Counted from the stretch's first letter, positions 6,528-14,878 are shown. The stretch is 34,907 nt of DNA from an uncultured Collinsella sp. (GCA_902470835.1 CABRHR010000009.1:1-34907), one strand, 5' to 3'. Program-made: numbers and translations. The notes: generated by a model from the sequence alone, not told the origin.

Positions 6528-8531
6528 TTAGACCAGGCGGGCGTTGATCGTCTTGGCGATCTCGGCGGCGTCGGTGGAACCCTTGACGGTGGCACGGAAG
6601 TCCTCGTCCATGAGCGCCTCGGCGACCTTGGACAGAATCTTGAGGTGCGTGGTACCAGCCTGGGCACCGGGGATGAGCAGGGCGATAGCCACGTTGACGG
6701 GAGCGCCGTCCATGGTGTCCCAACCGGTGACACCGGACTCGTCCTTGACGACGATAACGGCGGCCTCGTTGATGGCATCGGACTTGGCATGCGGAATGGC
6801 GAAGCCCTCCATCATGCCCGTGGTGCCCTCGGACTCGCGGGCCAGGAAGGCGTTCATCACGGCATCGGCGTCGCTAGCGACACCGGCCTTGACAGCCTGG
6901 TTGGAGACAAAGCTCAGAGCCTCGTCGCGAGAAGCGAAGTCCTCGGCGACAAAGACATTCTCGACCTTCACGAAGTCGGCAGCCTCGGCCTTGGGGGCCT
7001 CGACGGCAGCGGCCTTGGGAGCCTCAACCGGCTTGGTTGCAGGAGCGGCCTTCTGGTTCTTCTCGAAGTCATACTTCTTGAAGGCCACGAACAGGATGCC
7101 ACCGACCACGGCGCCGATGAGGATCGCGAGGACCCACAGCGGACCGTTCTCGACAACGGGCAGGACCAGGAAGCCACCGTGGGGCGCCGGATCGTGAACG
7201 TTGAACATGATGGTCAGGATCGAAGCGATGGAGGAACCGAGCATCATGATGGGCATGACGGGCCAGATGTTCTTGGTCATGAACGGAATGGCGCCCTCGG
7301 TGATGTGGGTGCAACCAAGGATGAGGTTGACGATACCGGCGTCATGATCCTCCTGGCTGAAGTACTTCTTGCCGACGACGACGGCGAAGGTGGTGATCAG
7401 CGGCGGAACGATGCAGGCGGCGGAGACGGCAGCCATGAAGTTGGTGCCGAAGTTGTAGGTGTCGGTGCCGACACCGGCGGCCAAGGCCTCGGTAAGCATA
7501 GCGGTACCGGTGACGTAGGCAGCCTTGTTGACCGGGCCGCCCATGTCAACGGCGCACATGCAGCCGATGGCAAGACCCAAGACGATGGCGCCAGAAGCGG
7601 ACAGACCCTTGAGGAAGTCCATCATGGCGGTGTTGATGGCAGCCATGGGGCCGGAGATGCCGAGCATCACGAGGCCGACGATGGCAGTCGAGAACAGCGG
7701 GTACAGGAAGATTGCCTTGAGGCCGTCCAGGTTCTTGGGCAGACCGGCAAAGACCTTCTCGAGCAGCAGGATGACATAACCAGCGAGGAAGCCGCCGACG
7801 ATGCCGCCCAGGAAGCCGAAGCCCACGCCAGCGCCGCCAGCGTCGATCATACCGGTCTCGGCGTTAACGGGCAGGCCCTGAATGGCGATCATACCGGCGA
7901 CGAAGCCGGGGACGAGCGCCGGGCGCTTGCCGATGGACTCGGCGATGTAGGCGGAAAGCACGGGAACCATGAGGTTCATGGCAATGCCGCCGATGATCTT
8001 GAGCATAGCGGCGAAGGTGTTGTAGTCAGACGCCGTCGAATCGAAGGACGTGATGCCCCACAGGAACGAAAGAGCGGTCAGAACACCACCGGCGACGACG
8101 AAGACCAGCATGTGGCTGACGCCGTTCATGAGGTGCTTGTAGATAATGTGGCCGACGGACTCCTTCTCCTCGACCTCGTCCTCGACATCGGCAGCGGCGG
8201 CAACCGAGTCGTCGCCCGTGGCGCGGAGCGCGCGGTCAATCAGCTTGCCGGCGGCCTCGACGGACAGGGCCTTGGAAACACCAACGGAAACCATGGGCTT
8301 ACCGGCGAAACGCTCCGCCTGGACATCCTTATCGGCTGCGACGACGACGGCCTTGGCACCGGCGATCTCACCCTTCGTGAGCTCGTTCTCGACACCGACC
8401 TGGCCATGGGTCTCGACCTTAATGGTCAGACCGCGCTCGGCAGCTGCCTTCTCCAGCGCCTCCTTCGCCATGAAGGTGTGCGCGATACCGGTCGGGCAAC
8501 CGGTGGCGGCGATGATGTCAAACTTAGCCAT
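6528..8531 (-). CDS. PTS fructose-type permease, fused EIIB-EIIC-EIIA
   Basis: A 667-residue membrane permease of the fructose/mannitol PTS superfamily, importing fructose and releasing it as fructose-1-phosphate. Order of domains: EIIB (about 1-100) with phosphocysteine 12 in ATGCPTGIAHT; EIIC membrane domain (about 125-480) with many hydrophobic helices; an Ala/Pro/Lys-rich linker; and C-terminal EIIA with phosphohistidine about 581 in GFAIPHAKSD. ATG 8531 is preceded by AAGGAGGGA, whereas the longer open frame lacks a suitable site. It is divergent from the RpiR-type regulator and upstream of ptsH, ptsI and two 1-phosphofructokinase genes, which supports fructose as substrate, though mannose or related sugars remain possible. 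Confidence 0.93.
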   Translation of the reverse strand: MAKFDIIAATGCPTGIAHTFMAKEALEKAAAERGLTIKVETHGQVGVENELTKGEIAGAKAVVVAADKDVQAERFAGKPMVSVGVSKALSVEAAGKLIDRALRATGDDSVAAAADVEDEVEEKESVGHIIYKHLMNGVSHMLVFVVAGGVLTALSFLWGITSFDSTASDYNTFAAMLKIIGGIAMNLMVPVLSAYIAESIGKRPALVPGFVAGMIAIQGLPVNAETGMIDAGGAGVGFGFLGGIVGGFLAGYVILLLEKVFAGLPKNLDGLKAIFLYPLFSTAIVGLVMLGISGPMAAINTAMMDFLKGLSASGAIVLGLAIGCMCAVDMGGPVNKAAYVTGTAMLTEALAAGVGTDTYNFGTNFMAAVSAACIVPPLITTFAVVVGKKYFSQEDHDAGIVNLILGCTHITEGAIPFMTKNIWPVMPIMMLGSSIASILTIMFNVHDPAPHGGFLVLPVVENGPLWVLAILIGAVVGGILFVAFKKYDFEKNQKAAPATKPVEAPKAAAVEAPKAEAADFVKVENVFVAEDFASRDEALSFVSNQAVKAGVASDADAVMNAFLARESEGTTGMMEGFAIPHAKSDAINEAAVIVVKDESGVTGWDTMDGAPVNVAIALLIPGAQAGTTHLKILSKVAEALMDEDFRATVKGSTDAAEIAKTINARLV

Positions 8532-8604
8532 GTGTCCCTCCTTCTTGAGTTCTGCGCCCGCGGGCGCTCCCCTACACGCGCCTCGTGACGCGCTTTTCCA
8601 CAAC

Positions 8605-8717
8605 TGAAAGATACCAACCCACCGCTTGCGTGAGAAGAGACAAGGTGCAATTCTCCGGTGAAAGGTTCTTTCATAACCGTAAACGGTAGGTGAAAGTTTA
8701 CCATCAACACTTGAAAG
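8605..8717. promoter_or_regulatory. Candidate operators in the divergent rpiR-type/EIIBCA region
   Basis: The 272-base spacer between the divergent genes holds TGAAAG at 8605, 8659, 8691 and 8712, and a perfect dyad TGAAAGGTTCTTTCA at 8659-8673, next to a second dyad ACCGTAAACGGT at 8676-8687. The last three TGAAAG copies are 32 and 21 bases apart, close to three and two helical turns. RpiR-family regulators bind short dyads of this type, so these are plausible sites for the neighbouring regulator. A -10-like TATACT lies at 8750-8755 on the plus strand. Confidence 0.5.
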
Positions 8718-8803
8718 GGCAAGGTGTATCTTGTAATTAGAAATGCCCGTATACTATGGCATTGCAAATCAAATTAGATTTTCATGCCAACCAGGAGCCA
8801 TCC

Positions 8804-9661
8804 ATGACCGATAGTAGCAAGAGCGCACTTTCCCTCATTAGTACCCATCAGGGATACAGCGAGTCCGAGCAGCGCATTGTCGACTATATATTGGAGCACC
8901 AGTCCGAGGCGCCACGCCTCACGGCGGCTCAGCTCTCGCGCGCCGCTGCCACGTCCGAAGCGACCGTTTCGCGCTTCTGCCGCAAGCTGGGCTTTGGTAG
9001 CTTCCGCAGCTTTCAGTTTTCGTTGGCGAGGGATTTGGAAAGCCAGCGCAACGAGGGCCTGACCGACGAGGTCTCGCTCGACAATATGGAGCAGAGCCTC
9101 AAGAACATCCTGGCTGCCAAGGTGAGCGAGCTTAATGCGACCATCGACGGAATCGACCACGATACGCTGGCGGCTGTTGTGCATGCCTTTAAGCATGCAG
9201 GGGTTATTGAGTTTGCAGCTGTGGGCAATACGAACGCGGTCGCACTCGATGCGACGTTTAAGTTTTCGCAGCTGGGCCTGCGCTGCATGGCGAGCACCAT
9301 TAGCGAGACATCAATCGGCTTTGCGCTCACGTTGCGCCCGGGTGACGTCATCGTGCTAATCTCAAACTCCGGCAAATCGCGCCGACTGAATCGCATGGCA
9401 AAAGCGGCTCGCAACTGCGGCGCAACCGTAGTCGTCATCAGCAGCGACAGCAAATCCCCGCTCGCGCGTCTGGCAGACTACACTTTTAATACCGTCAACC
9501 ACGAAGCGCTGCTGACGACAGGCGACTTTGCGTTCTCTAAGATCAGCGCCACGATGATCATCGAAGTCATCTACAACTTCCTGCTGCCCGAGATTGAAGA
9601 CGCTCGCGAACATATCAGCTACTACGAGGAGCTCATCCAGCCGGACAAGGTCGTTGAGTAA
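8804..9661 (+). CDS. RpiR/MurR-family transcriptional regulator with SIS domain
   Basis: A 285-residue sugar-phosphate-responsive DNA-binding protein. Residues about 1-80 form the RpiR-type helix-turn-helix (LTAAQLSRAAATSEATVSRF, then CRKLGF), and residues about 120-260 form a SIS (sugar isomerase) domain with the phosphosugar-binding ISNSGKSRR motif. ATG 8804 has AGGAG (8793-8797) upstream; an earlier in-frame ATG at 8756 lacks one. It is the only clear plus-strand gene in the window, transcribed divergently from the fructose EIIBCA gene, so it very likely regulates that gene in response to a phosphorylated sugar. Whether it activates or represses cannot be told from sequence. Confidence 0.9.
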   Translation: MTDSSKSALSLISTHQGYSESEQRIVDYILEHQSEAPRLTAAQLSRAAATSEATVSRFCRKLGFGSFRSFQFSLARDLESQRNEGLTDEVSLDNMEQSLKNILAAKVSELNATIDGIDHDTLAAVVHAFKHAGVIEFAAVGNTNAVALDATFKFSQLGLRCMASTISETSIGFALTLRPGDVIVLISNSGKSRRLNRMAKAARNCGATVVVISSDSKSPLARLADYTFNTVNHEALLTTGDFAFSKISATMIIEVIYNFLLPEIEDAREHISYYEELIQPDKVVE

Positions 9662-9669
9662 AACGCGTA

Positions 9670-9702
9670 GTGGGACAAAAATTTCAGTCTATTTTGTCCC
9701 AC
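9670..9702. repeat. GTGGGACAAAA palindrome between convergent genes
   Basis: GTGGGACAAAA (9670-9680) and TTTTGTCCCAC (9692-9702) form an 11-bp perfect stem with an 11-base loop, exactly between the convergent regulator and recN ends. It could serve as a two-way terminator, though no long T run follows on either strand. It shares the GGGAC/GTCCC signature with other palindromes in this window; a single half copy (GTGGGACAAAA) occurs at 26303-26313. Confidence 0.75.
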
Positions 9703-9720
9703 CAACACCGCTGATATGAT

Positions 9721-11349
9721 CTAGCCTCGAGCTTCTTCGAGCATCTGCTTTGCATGGGCCAAGCTTGCCTCAGACTGATCGCCGCTCAGCATGCGGGCGA
9801 TCTCGGCGGTACGCGCTTCGCCGGTTACCTCGTCCAAATGCGTCTGGGGAACATCGCCCGGTTCCTTACTGACAACATAATGTTTGTCGGCCATGACGGC
9901 GACCTGCGCCAAGTGGGTTACGACAATCACCTGATGCGTAGCGGCGAGATCTGCCAGCACGCCCGCGAGTGCACGCGCCGTGGAGCCACCGACACCAGCA
10001 TCGACCTCGTCAAACACCAGCGTATCGACACCATCCGCGTTACCGAGGACAACCTTGCTTGCCAGCATGACGCGGCTGAGCTCGCCGCCCGACGCAATGC
10101 GGCGCAGGGGGCGTGGCGTCAAGCCGGCACCGCTGCGGTATAGCAGCTCGTAGCTCGAAGGACCAACGGGCGTCCACTCGGCACGCGGAAGATCGCGCGA
10201 CTCCCAAACGAGCTCGGCGCCGCCCATCTCCAGGCGCGCCATCTGACGGCCAACCTCATGACAAAAACGAGGAGCTGCCATATTTCGCGCACGCTTAAGC
10301 GCCTTGGCGGCGGCGAACAGTTCGCGCTCCGCCGCGCCAAGCGCTTCGCGCGCCCTCTTGATCTGCTCATCACCATCGTCTACCAGCGACAGCAGCTCTT
10401 GTGAGCGGTCGCGCATGGCAAAGACATCATCCATGGTGGGCCCCCACTGACGCAGCAGGCCCTTAAGATCGGAATAGCGTTCGCGCATACGTGCCAGCTC
10501 GCGCGGATCGAAGGCGACCCCATCGCGATAGGCGCGCAGCTCGTTGGCACAATCCTCGAGTGAGATGCAGGCATCCGAAAGCGCATCGGCAATGTCGCCC
10601 AGCTTGCGATCGACGGCAGCCATGCGGGAAAGCTCCGCCACGGCACTGTTCACGGCATCGAGCGCTCCCCCTTCGGCAGCAAGCGACGCATGGGCATCGT
10701 TGGCCGTGGCCACCAGCACCTCGGCATGCTCGGATCGAGGCAGCAGTTCCTCGAGCTCCTCATACTCACCCGGCTTGGGGTCGACCTCGGCGATGCGCTC
10801 CAGGGCGAAGCGCGCCTCCTCGACGCGACTCCCCTGCGCACGCGAGGCCTCCTCGACGCGACGGACCTCCTTGGCAGCCGCGCGCGAGGCTTTATAGCAA
10901 GCGCGGTAGTGCTCAAGCGCCTCGAGCGCCGGGCGCCCTGCCCAGGCATCGACCATGGCAACATGGTGTGCCGGGTCGAGCAGACGCTGGTGCTCGTGCT
11001 GGCCGCAAAGATCCATCATCACACCGACGCGCTCCGAAAGTTCGCGCACGCTGGCAATGCGGCCGTCAATTTTTACGCGGCTGCGGCCCTCGGCAGAAAG
11101 GCTGCGCTGTACGGTAAAGCCTTCCGTGTCGTGTGGACCGTCGAACAGCCGCGCCTCGACGCTCGCCAGCGTCTCGCCCTCGCGCACCGTCGACGAATCC
11201 GCACGCTCGCCCAAAATAAGCTTGAGGGCCGAGAGCAGCGCGGTCTTGCCGGCGCCGGTCTCACCGGTCAGGACAGTCAGGCCGGCACTCGGCACCAGCG
11301 TCGCCTCGCGAATGAGTGCAATGTTAGAAACCTGCAGCTCATCGATCAT
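9721..11349 (-). CDS. recN: DNA repair protein RecN
   Basis: RecN is an SMC-like ATPase that acts early in repair of double-strand breaks by homologous recombination. The 542-residue protein has the N-terminal Walker A TGETGAGKTALL and Q-loop region (DLCGQHEHQRLLDP), a long central coiled-coil section rich in Ala, Glu and Arg (about 150-350), and the C-terminal signature ASGGELSRVMLA with Walker B LVFDEVDAGVGG. ATG 11349 overlaps the end of nadK by 11 bases, indicating translational coupling. It is the last gene of the efp-to-recN unit; nadK-recN adjacency is common in Gram-positive bacteria. Secure identification. Confidence 0.96.
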   Translation of the reverse strand: MIDELQVSNIALIREATLVPSAGLTVLTGETGAGKTALLSALKLILGERADSSTVREGETLASVEARLFDGPHDTEGFTVQRSLSAEGRSRVKIDGRIASVRELSERVGVMMDLCGQHEHQRLLDPAHHVAMVDAWAGRPALEALEHYRACYKASRAAAKEVRRVEEASRAQGSRVEEARFALERIAEVDPKPGEYEELEELLPRSEHAEVLVATANDAHASLAAEGGALDAVNSAVAELSRMAAVDRKLGDIADALSDACISLEDCANELRAYRDGVAFDPRELARMRERYSDLKGLLRQWGPTMDDVFAMRDRSQELLSLVDDGDEQIKRAREALGAAERELFAAAKALKRARNMAAPRFCHEVGRQMARLEMGGAELVWESRDLPRAEWTPVGPSSYELLYRSGAGLTPRPLRRIASGGELSRVMLASKVVLGNADGVDTLVFDEVDAGVGGSTARALAGVLADLAATHQVIVVTHLAQVAVMADKHYVVSKEPGDVPQTHLDEVTGEARTAEIARMLSGDQSEASLAHAKQMLEEARG

Positions 11350-12199
11350 GACGGACTCCGTAGAATACGCGGCTCACCGAGTTATAGAAGCTCTCGGGGC
11401 CGTAATCCAGCAGCAGCACATCTCCGGGCCCACGGCGCACGGCAACGCTCTCAACGGTGCCATCGCAGGTAATAAACTGTCCATCGATAGCGATCGCCGG
11501 CACGCTCGGGCGATCATCGGACATAAAGATTTCGACGACATCACTCGGCGAGGTCAAAAAGGCACGAGCCTGAATGGTGTGCGGCGCAATGGGTACGCAG
11601 ACCATGCCCGTATAGTCGGGGCTCACGATGGGGCCGCCGGCGGATAGTGCATAGCCAGTGGAGCCGGTCGCCGTCGAAACGACGACACCGTCACCGCGCA
11701 GGCGGTCGATATGATGGCCGGACACCGTGATGTCGAACTCGACCATATCGGACAGCGGACCGCGGGTAAGCGCCATGTCGTTGAGGGCGAAGGTGCGCAC
11801 GACATCCTTAGTTCCGTCTTCGCGCACGGACACGATATCCGCGGCGATGGTAGCGCGACGGCTCACGTGCAGCTCGCCGGACAGGGCGTCGCTCACGACC
11901 TGCAGAATGTCGCGCTCCTCGGGGCTCGCAGCAGTTAAAAAACCCAAGTGACCATAGGAAAGACCGAGGATAGGAATCTCGCGATGGTTGAGGATGCGGG
12001 CAGCGCGCAGCAGCGTGCCGTCGCCGCCGAGCGTAATGACCAGATCGGAGCCGTCAATATCAGGCGTGCTTTGAATCTTCGATCGCTGGTCGGCAGCCCA
12101 TGCGACCTCATAGCCCTGGCGCGTCAGCCAAAGCTCGAGCATCAGGCCGCTCTCGACCGCCTCTTGCTTGTAGTAATTGGGAACCAGAAAGACCTTCAT
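11339..12199 (-). CDS. nadK: NAD kinase
   Basis: NAD kinase phosphorylates NAD+ to NADP+, the sole de novo source of NADP(H). The 286-residue protein shows the family GGDG motif in TLGGDGTLLRAARI, followed by LGFLTA, the conserved ALNDMAL block and the STATGSTGYALSAGGPIV segment that completes the active site. ATG 12199 overlaps the tlyA stop in an ATGA arrangement, and the 3' end overlaps recN, so the three genes are coupled. Length and motifs are normal. Confidence 0.95.
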   Translation of the reverse strand: MKVFLVPNYYKQEAVESGLMLELWLTRQGYEVAWAADQRSKIQSTPDIDGSDLVITLGGDGTLLRAARILNHREIPILGLSYGHLGFLTAASPEERDILQVVSDALSGELHVSRRATIAADIVSVREDGTKDVVRTFALNDMALTRGPLSDMVEFDITVSGHHIDRLRGDGVVVSTATGSTGYALSAGGPIVSPDYTGMVCVPIAPHTIQARAFLTSPSDVVEIFMSDDRPSVPAIAIDGQFITCDGTVESVAVRRGPGDVLLLDYGPESFYNSVSRVFYGVRHDR

Positions 12200-13008
12200 A
12201 GCGTTGCAGCTTTCTCGCTCAAAACCGATACCTGGGATTGCAGCTCATCGTCGGTACGTTCACCGGGGGCAAATCTCGTGCCGTACAGGAAAAACTCAAC
12301 GTTGCCCTTGGCTCCATGAATGGGTGACACGCACACATCGATCGGGAACAGGCCCTTGGCAGCAAAGAGTTCAACCGCCGCCACGAGTGTATCGCGGCGC
12401 ACGGCTGGATCGGTCACAATGCCGCCCTCGCCCACCAGCGCCGCCGGAGCCTCAAACTGCGGCTTTACGAGCGTGCAAAACGAACCCGAAGGCTTCAGGC
12501 ACGCCAGCACGGCGTCGATGATATTCGCGATACTCGTAAACGACACATCGCACACGGCCAGATCGATAACACCGCCGTAGCCGAGCTCGGGCAACTGCGT
12601 CACATTCATGCGCTCGTGGAGCGTCACACGATCTTCTTGGCGCAGCGACCAGTCGAACTGGGCACGGCCCACGTCGACCGAGACAACGGTCGCGGCACCA
12701 CGCTTGAGCAGGCAATCGGTGAAGCCGCCCGTGGAGCAGCCCACATCCAGACAGGCAAGGCCCGTCGGATTGATGCCAAACGCATCAAGTGCGCCTTCGA
12801 GCTTAAGACCGCCGCGGCCAACATAGGGAATGCGCCCCTTCACGTGCAGCGGCAGGCCCGGGGTCACCTTAAGGCCCGGCGAAGTCAAGCGCTCACCGCC
12901 ACTCGAGACCAAGCCGGCCATAAGAGTGCGAAGGGCATCCGCGCGATCGGCGCAGATGCCCTGTGAAATCAGTTCGTCATCAAGACGCACGCGTTTCATG
13001 AATGCCAT
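12196..13008 (-). CDS. tlyA: TlyA-family rRNA methyltransferase (S4 + FtsJ-like domains)
   Basis: TlyA-type proteins 2'-O-methylate ribosomal RNA (in mycobacteria both 16S and 23S; this affects capreomycin sensitivity) and are also annotated as hemolysin A. About 270 residues: an N-terminal S4 RNA-binding domain (RLDDELISQG, and VGRGGLKLEGAL leading into the linker), then an FtsJ-like Rossmann fold with SAM motif CLDVGCSTGGFTDCLL, DVG acidic residue, DVSFTSI and VKPQFEA. The start is uncertain: ATG 13008 is used, ATG 12999 (MKRVRLDDEL) fits the family start equally well, and no strong ribosome binding site is present. It follows xseB by about 26 bases and overlaps nadK. Confidence 0.9.
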   Translation of the reverse strand: MAFMKRVRLDDELISQGICADRADALRTLMAGLVSSGGERLTSPGLKVTPGLPLHVKGRIPYVGRGGLKLEGALDAFGINPTGLACLDVGCSTGGFTDCLLKRGAATVVSVDVGRAQFDWSLRQEDRVTLHERMNVTQLPELGYGGVIDLAVCDVSFTSIANIIDAVLACLKPSGSFCTLVKPQFEAPAALVGEGGIVTDPAVRRDTLVAAVELFAAKGLFPIDVCVSPIHGAKGNVEFFLYGTRFAPGERTDDELQSQVSVLSEKAATL

Positions 13009-13034
13009 CAACCATTCGTATCCGGAGATGCGGC

Positions 13035-13274
13035 CTAGCTATCCTGGGATTCGTTTGCCGCATCCTCATCGTATTCCTGCTCGAGCTTGTCGGCCTCACG
13101 CGGCGTCAACTCAAACTTGTCGACCATATCGACCGCGCGGGAGCCCAGCTCAATCGCTTCGTCAAACAAATCGAGCGAACGCTCCAAGGAGGTATCCTTG
13201 GAGCGAACGGTAGCGATGATCTGATCCAGACGGTCCGAGATCTCATCAAAGTTACGGACAGAACCCTCTGGCAT
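13035..13274 (-). CDS. xseB: Exodeoxyribonuclease VII small subunit
   Basis: A 79-residue protein with the XseB pattern: an initial NFDEISDRLDQIIATVRS helix, SLERSLDLFDEAIEL, and a second helix ending in an acidic tail (EYDEDAANESQDS). XseB forms a complex with the large subunit XseA that degrades single-stranded DNA. GAGGAG precedes ATG 13274 by 6 bases. The start lies right at the nusB stop (3-base gap). No xseA is adjacent, although many genomes carry it between nusB and xseB; it may lie elsewhere. Confidence 0.9.
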   Translation of the reverse strand: MPEGSVRNFDEISDRLDQIIATVRSKDTSLERSLDLFDEAIELGSRAVDMVDKFELTPREADKLEQEYDEDAANESQDS

Positions 13275-13276
13275 GA

Positions 13277-13861
13277 CTACTCCTCGACGGAGTCGATGTC
13301 AGCCTCGGCAGCGTCCACGTCCTCGGACAGCACGCCAGCCTCGGCCTGAGCAGCCGCAACCTTTGCGGCAGCCTCGGCAGCCTGTGCCTCCTCGCGAGCG
13401 CGATCTTCGGCCAGCAGCTCCTGGTACAGGTCCTCGCCCGGCAGATTCTCGCTGCGAGCGATCTTACCCAGCACGCCGTTGACGAACGACGCGGACTGGT
13501 CGGTGCCATAGGCCTTGGCAAGCTCGACGGCCTCGTTGATCACGATGGCGTCCGAGACCTCCTCGTCGGTGAGGAAACGCATCTCGTAAACGGCGATACG
13601 CAGCAGGTTGCGGTCGGCGCCGGGCATGCGCATAAGATCCCAGTTCTTGGCAACGGAGCGCAGAGCGCAGTCGATGCGGTCGATATGCTCGTAGGCACCG
13701 CGACACAGCTCCAGCGCATAGGGGTCGAGGGGACCCTTCGAGATCAGGAAATCGCCCTCGAGGACGCGCTCGAGCGGGCTGTCCGTGGCCTCGGCCTGGA
13801 ACAGCAGCTGCAGCGCCTGACTGCGGGCAAGCGTACGCCCGCGATAAACCTTAAGGCTCAA
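13277..13861 (-). CDS. nusB: Transcription antitermination factor NusB with C-terminal acidic extension
   Basis: NusB, with NusE (S10), binds boxA RNA and supports antitermination in rRNA operons. The first about 145 residues show the all-helical NusB fold: RTLARSQALQLLFQAE, the central RNLLRIAVYEMRF block and AIVINEAVELAKAYG. The remaining about 48 residues are an Ala/Glu-rich tail ending in AEADIDSVEE, absent from short NusB proteins and probably disordered. Translation seems to start at TTG 13861, because AAGGAG (13868-13873) lies 6 bases upstream and no ATG is well placed. The gene is only 3 bases from the Asp23 stop codon. Confidence 0.9.
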   Translation of the reverse strand: MSLKVYRGRTLARSQALQLLFQAEATDSPLERVLEGDFLISKGPLDPYALELCRGAYEHIDRIDCALRSVAKNWDLMRMPGADRNLLRIAVYEMRFLTDEEVSDAIVINEAVELAKAYGTDQSASFVNGVLGKIARSENLPGEDLYQELLAEDRAREEAQAAEAAAKVAAAQAEAGVLSEDVDAAEADIDSVEE

Positions 13862-13864
13862 AGG

Positions 13865-14227
13865 TTACTCCTTGGGGAAAACGAGGCCGTCGATGCAAAC
13901 GTCAACGCGCTCGACCTCGACGCCCACCTGGGCATCGATGGCGGCGACCACGGCGGCGCGAACGGCCTCGGCGAGTTTCTTGAACGGATAGCCAAAGAAC
14001 ACCACGACACGCACGGTGAGTGCGAGCTTGTCGCCGACGACCTCGGCCTCGACCGCCGGCTCGGAAGCCGGGGCCTTGGACGAGAGCATCATGGAGACAA
14101 GGTTGGTGGCAAGGTCCTTGACGCCAACGGAGGCGATGCCCTCGACATCGGACACGGCGCGCGAGACGATGGCGGTCAAAACATCGGGCGAAATGCCGAT
14201 GCCGTCAATCTTGATTTCCTGGGGCAT
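13865..14227 (-). CDS. Asp23/Gls24 family envelope stress protein
   Basis: A 120-residue Asp23/Gls24-family protein (DUF322). It opens with GIGISPDVLTAIVSRAVSDV, has the middle region EGIASVGV and ends with the FGYPFKKLAEAVRAAVV and VDVCIDGLVFP segments typical of the family. Family members associate with the cell envelope (via AmaP in Staphylococcus) and respond to alkaline or cell-wall stress, but the molecular role is not settled. AGGAGG precedes ATG 14227. Its place between efp and nusB is a common Gram-positive and actinobacterial arrangement. Confidence 0.9.
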   Translation of the reverse strand: MPQEIKIDGIGISPDVLTAIVSRAVSDVEGIASVGVKDLATNLVSMMLSSKAPASEPAVEAEVVGDKLALTVRVVVFFGYPFKKLAEAVRAAVVAAIDAQVGVEVERVDVCIDGLVFPKE

Positions 14228-14251
14228 GAGTCCTCCTAGAAGATTTGGTTG

Positions 14252-14815
14252 CTAGACGCGGGAGACGAACTTGCCGTCGCGGGTGTCAACCTTGATGACC
14301 TCGCCCTCGTTGAGGTACATGGGGACCTGGATGACAGCGCCAGTGTCGATCGTGGCCGGCTTGGTGGAACCCTGGACGGTGTCGCCCTTAAAGCCCGGGT
14401 CGGTCTGGACGATAGTGGTCTCGATGAACATCGGCGGAGTCACGCCCATGAGCTCATCGTCGGCGAAGAGCAGCTGGCAGATATCGTTCTCGCGCAGCCA
14501 CTTGGAGTTCTCGCCCACCATGTCCTCGGGAACGGGAACCTGCTCATAGGACTCGTTGTCCATGAAAATGTAGTCGGCGCCATCGTTGTAGAGGTACTGG
14601 AACTCACGGGTGGTGAGCATGACGCTCTCGAACTTGGTGCCGGCGTTGCAGGTGTTCTCGACGACGCGGCCGCTCTTGATGTCGCGGGTCTTGTAGCGCA
14701 CAAACGCGCCGCCCTTGCCCGGCTTAACATGCTGGAACTCGACGATGGTGTAGACCTTGTCCTTAATGCGGAGACCGAGGCCGTTCTTGAAGTCGGCGGT
14801 AGAAATGGTAGGCAT
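14252..14815 (-). CDS. efp: Translation elongation factor P
   Basis: EF-P binds ribosomes stalled on polyproline and speeds peptide bond formation. The 187-residue protein shows STADFKNGL at the N-terminus, the KPGKGGAFVRYK loop whose central lysine is the site modified in other species, VMLTTREFQYLYNDG, and the C-terminal OB domain with GDTVQGSTKPATIDTGA. ATG 14815 with AAAGG upstream fits the family start; an upstream in-frame extension to 14848 has no match. A consensus TATAAT at 14873-14878 makes this the first gene of the efp-to-recN unit. Confidence 0.96.
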   Translation of the reverse strand: MPTISTADFKNGLGLRIKDKVYTIVEFQHVKPGKGGAFVRYKTRDIKSGRVVENTCNAGTKFESVMLTTREFQYLYNDGADYIFMDNESYEQVPVPEDMVGENSKWLRENDICQLLFADDELMGVTPPMFIETTIVQTDPGFKGDTVQGSTKPATIDTGAVIQVPMYLNEGEVIKVDTRDGKFVSRV

Positions 14816-14872
14816 AGTGACCTTTCTTGTTATGGACAGAACGCACAAGCGTCCAAATTACATACGACCGAA

Positions 14873-14878
14873 ATTATA
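14873..14878 (-). promoter_or_regulatory. Promoter -10 box for the efp-recN operon
   Basis: A perfect TATAAT on the minus strand, 58 bases before the efp start codon and just downstream of the preceding gene's terminator. A -35 match at 17 bases (CTGCAG) is poor, so other factors or the upstream GTG step may contribute. Confidence 0.6.

Noticed and set aside
6399..8588. A long plus-strand open frame of over 700 codons opposite the fructose EIIBCA gene
   Set aside because: It is the antisense of a well-supported PTS gene in a GC-rich sequence; the amino-acid composition is biased (Asp, Gly, His, Val) and has no family motif, as expected for a shadow.
8750..8755. TATACT as a definite promoter for the RpiR-type gene
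   Set aside because: The -10 word is good, but no -35 at 16-18 bases is recognisable, so it was only mentioned within the regulatory region.
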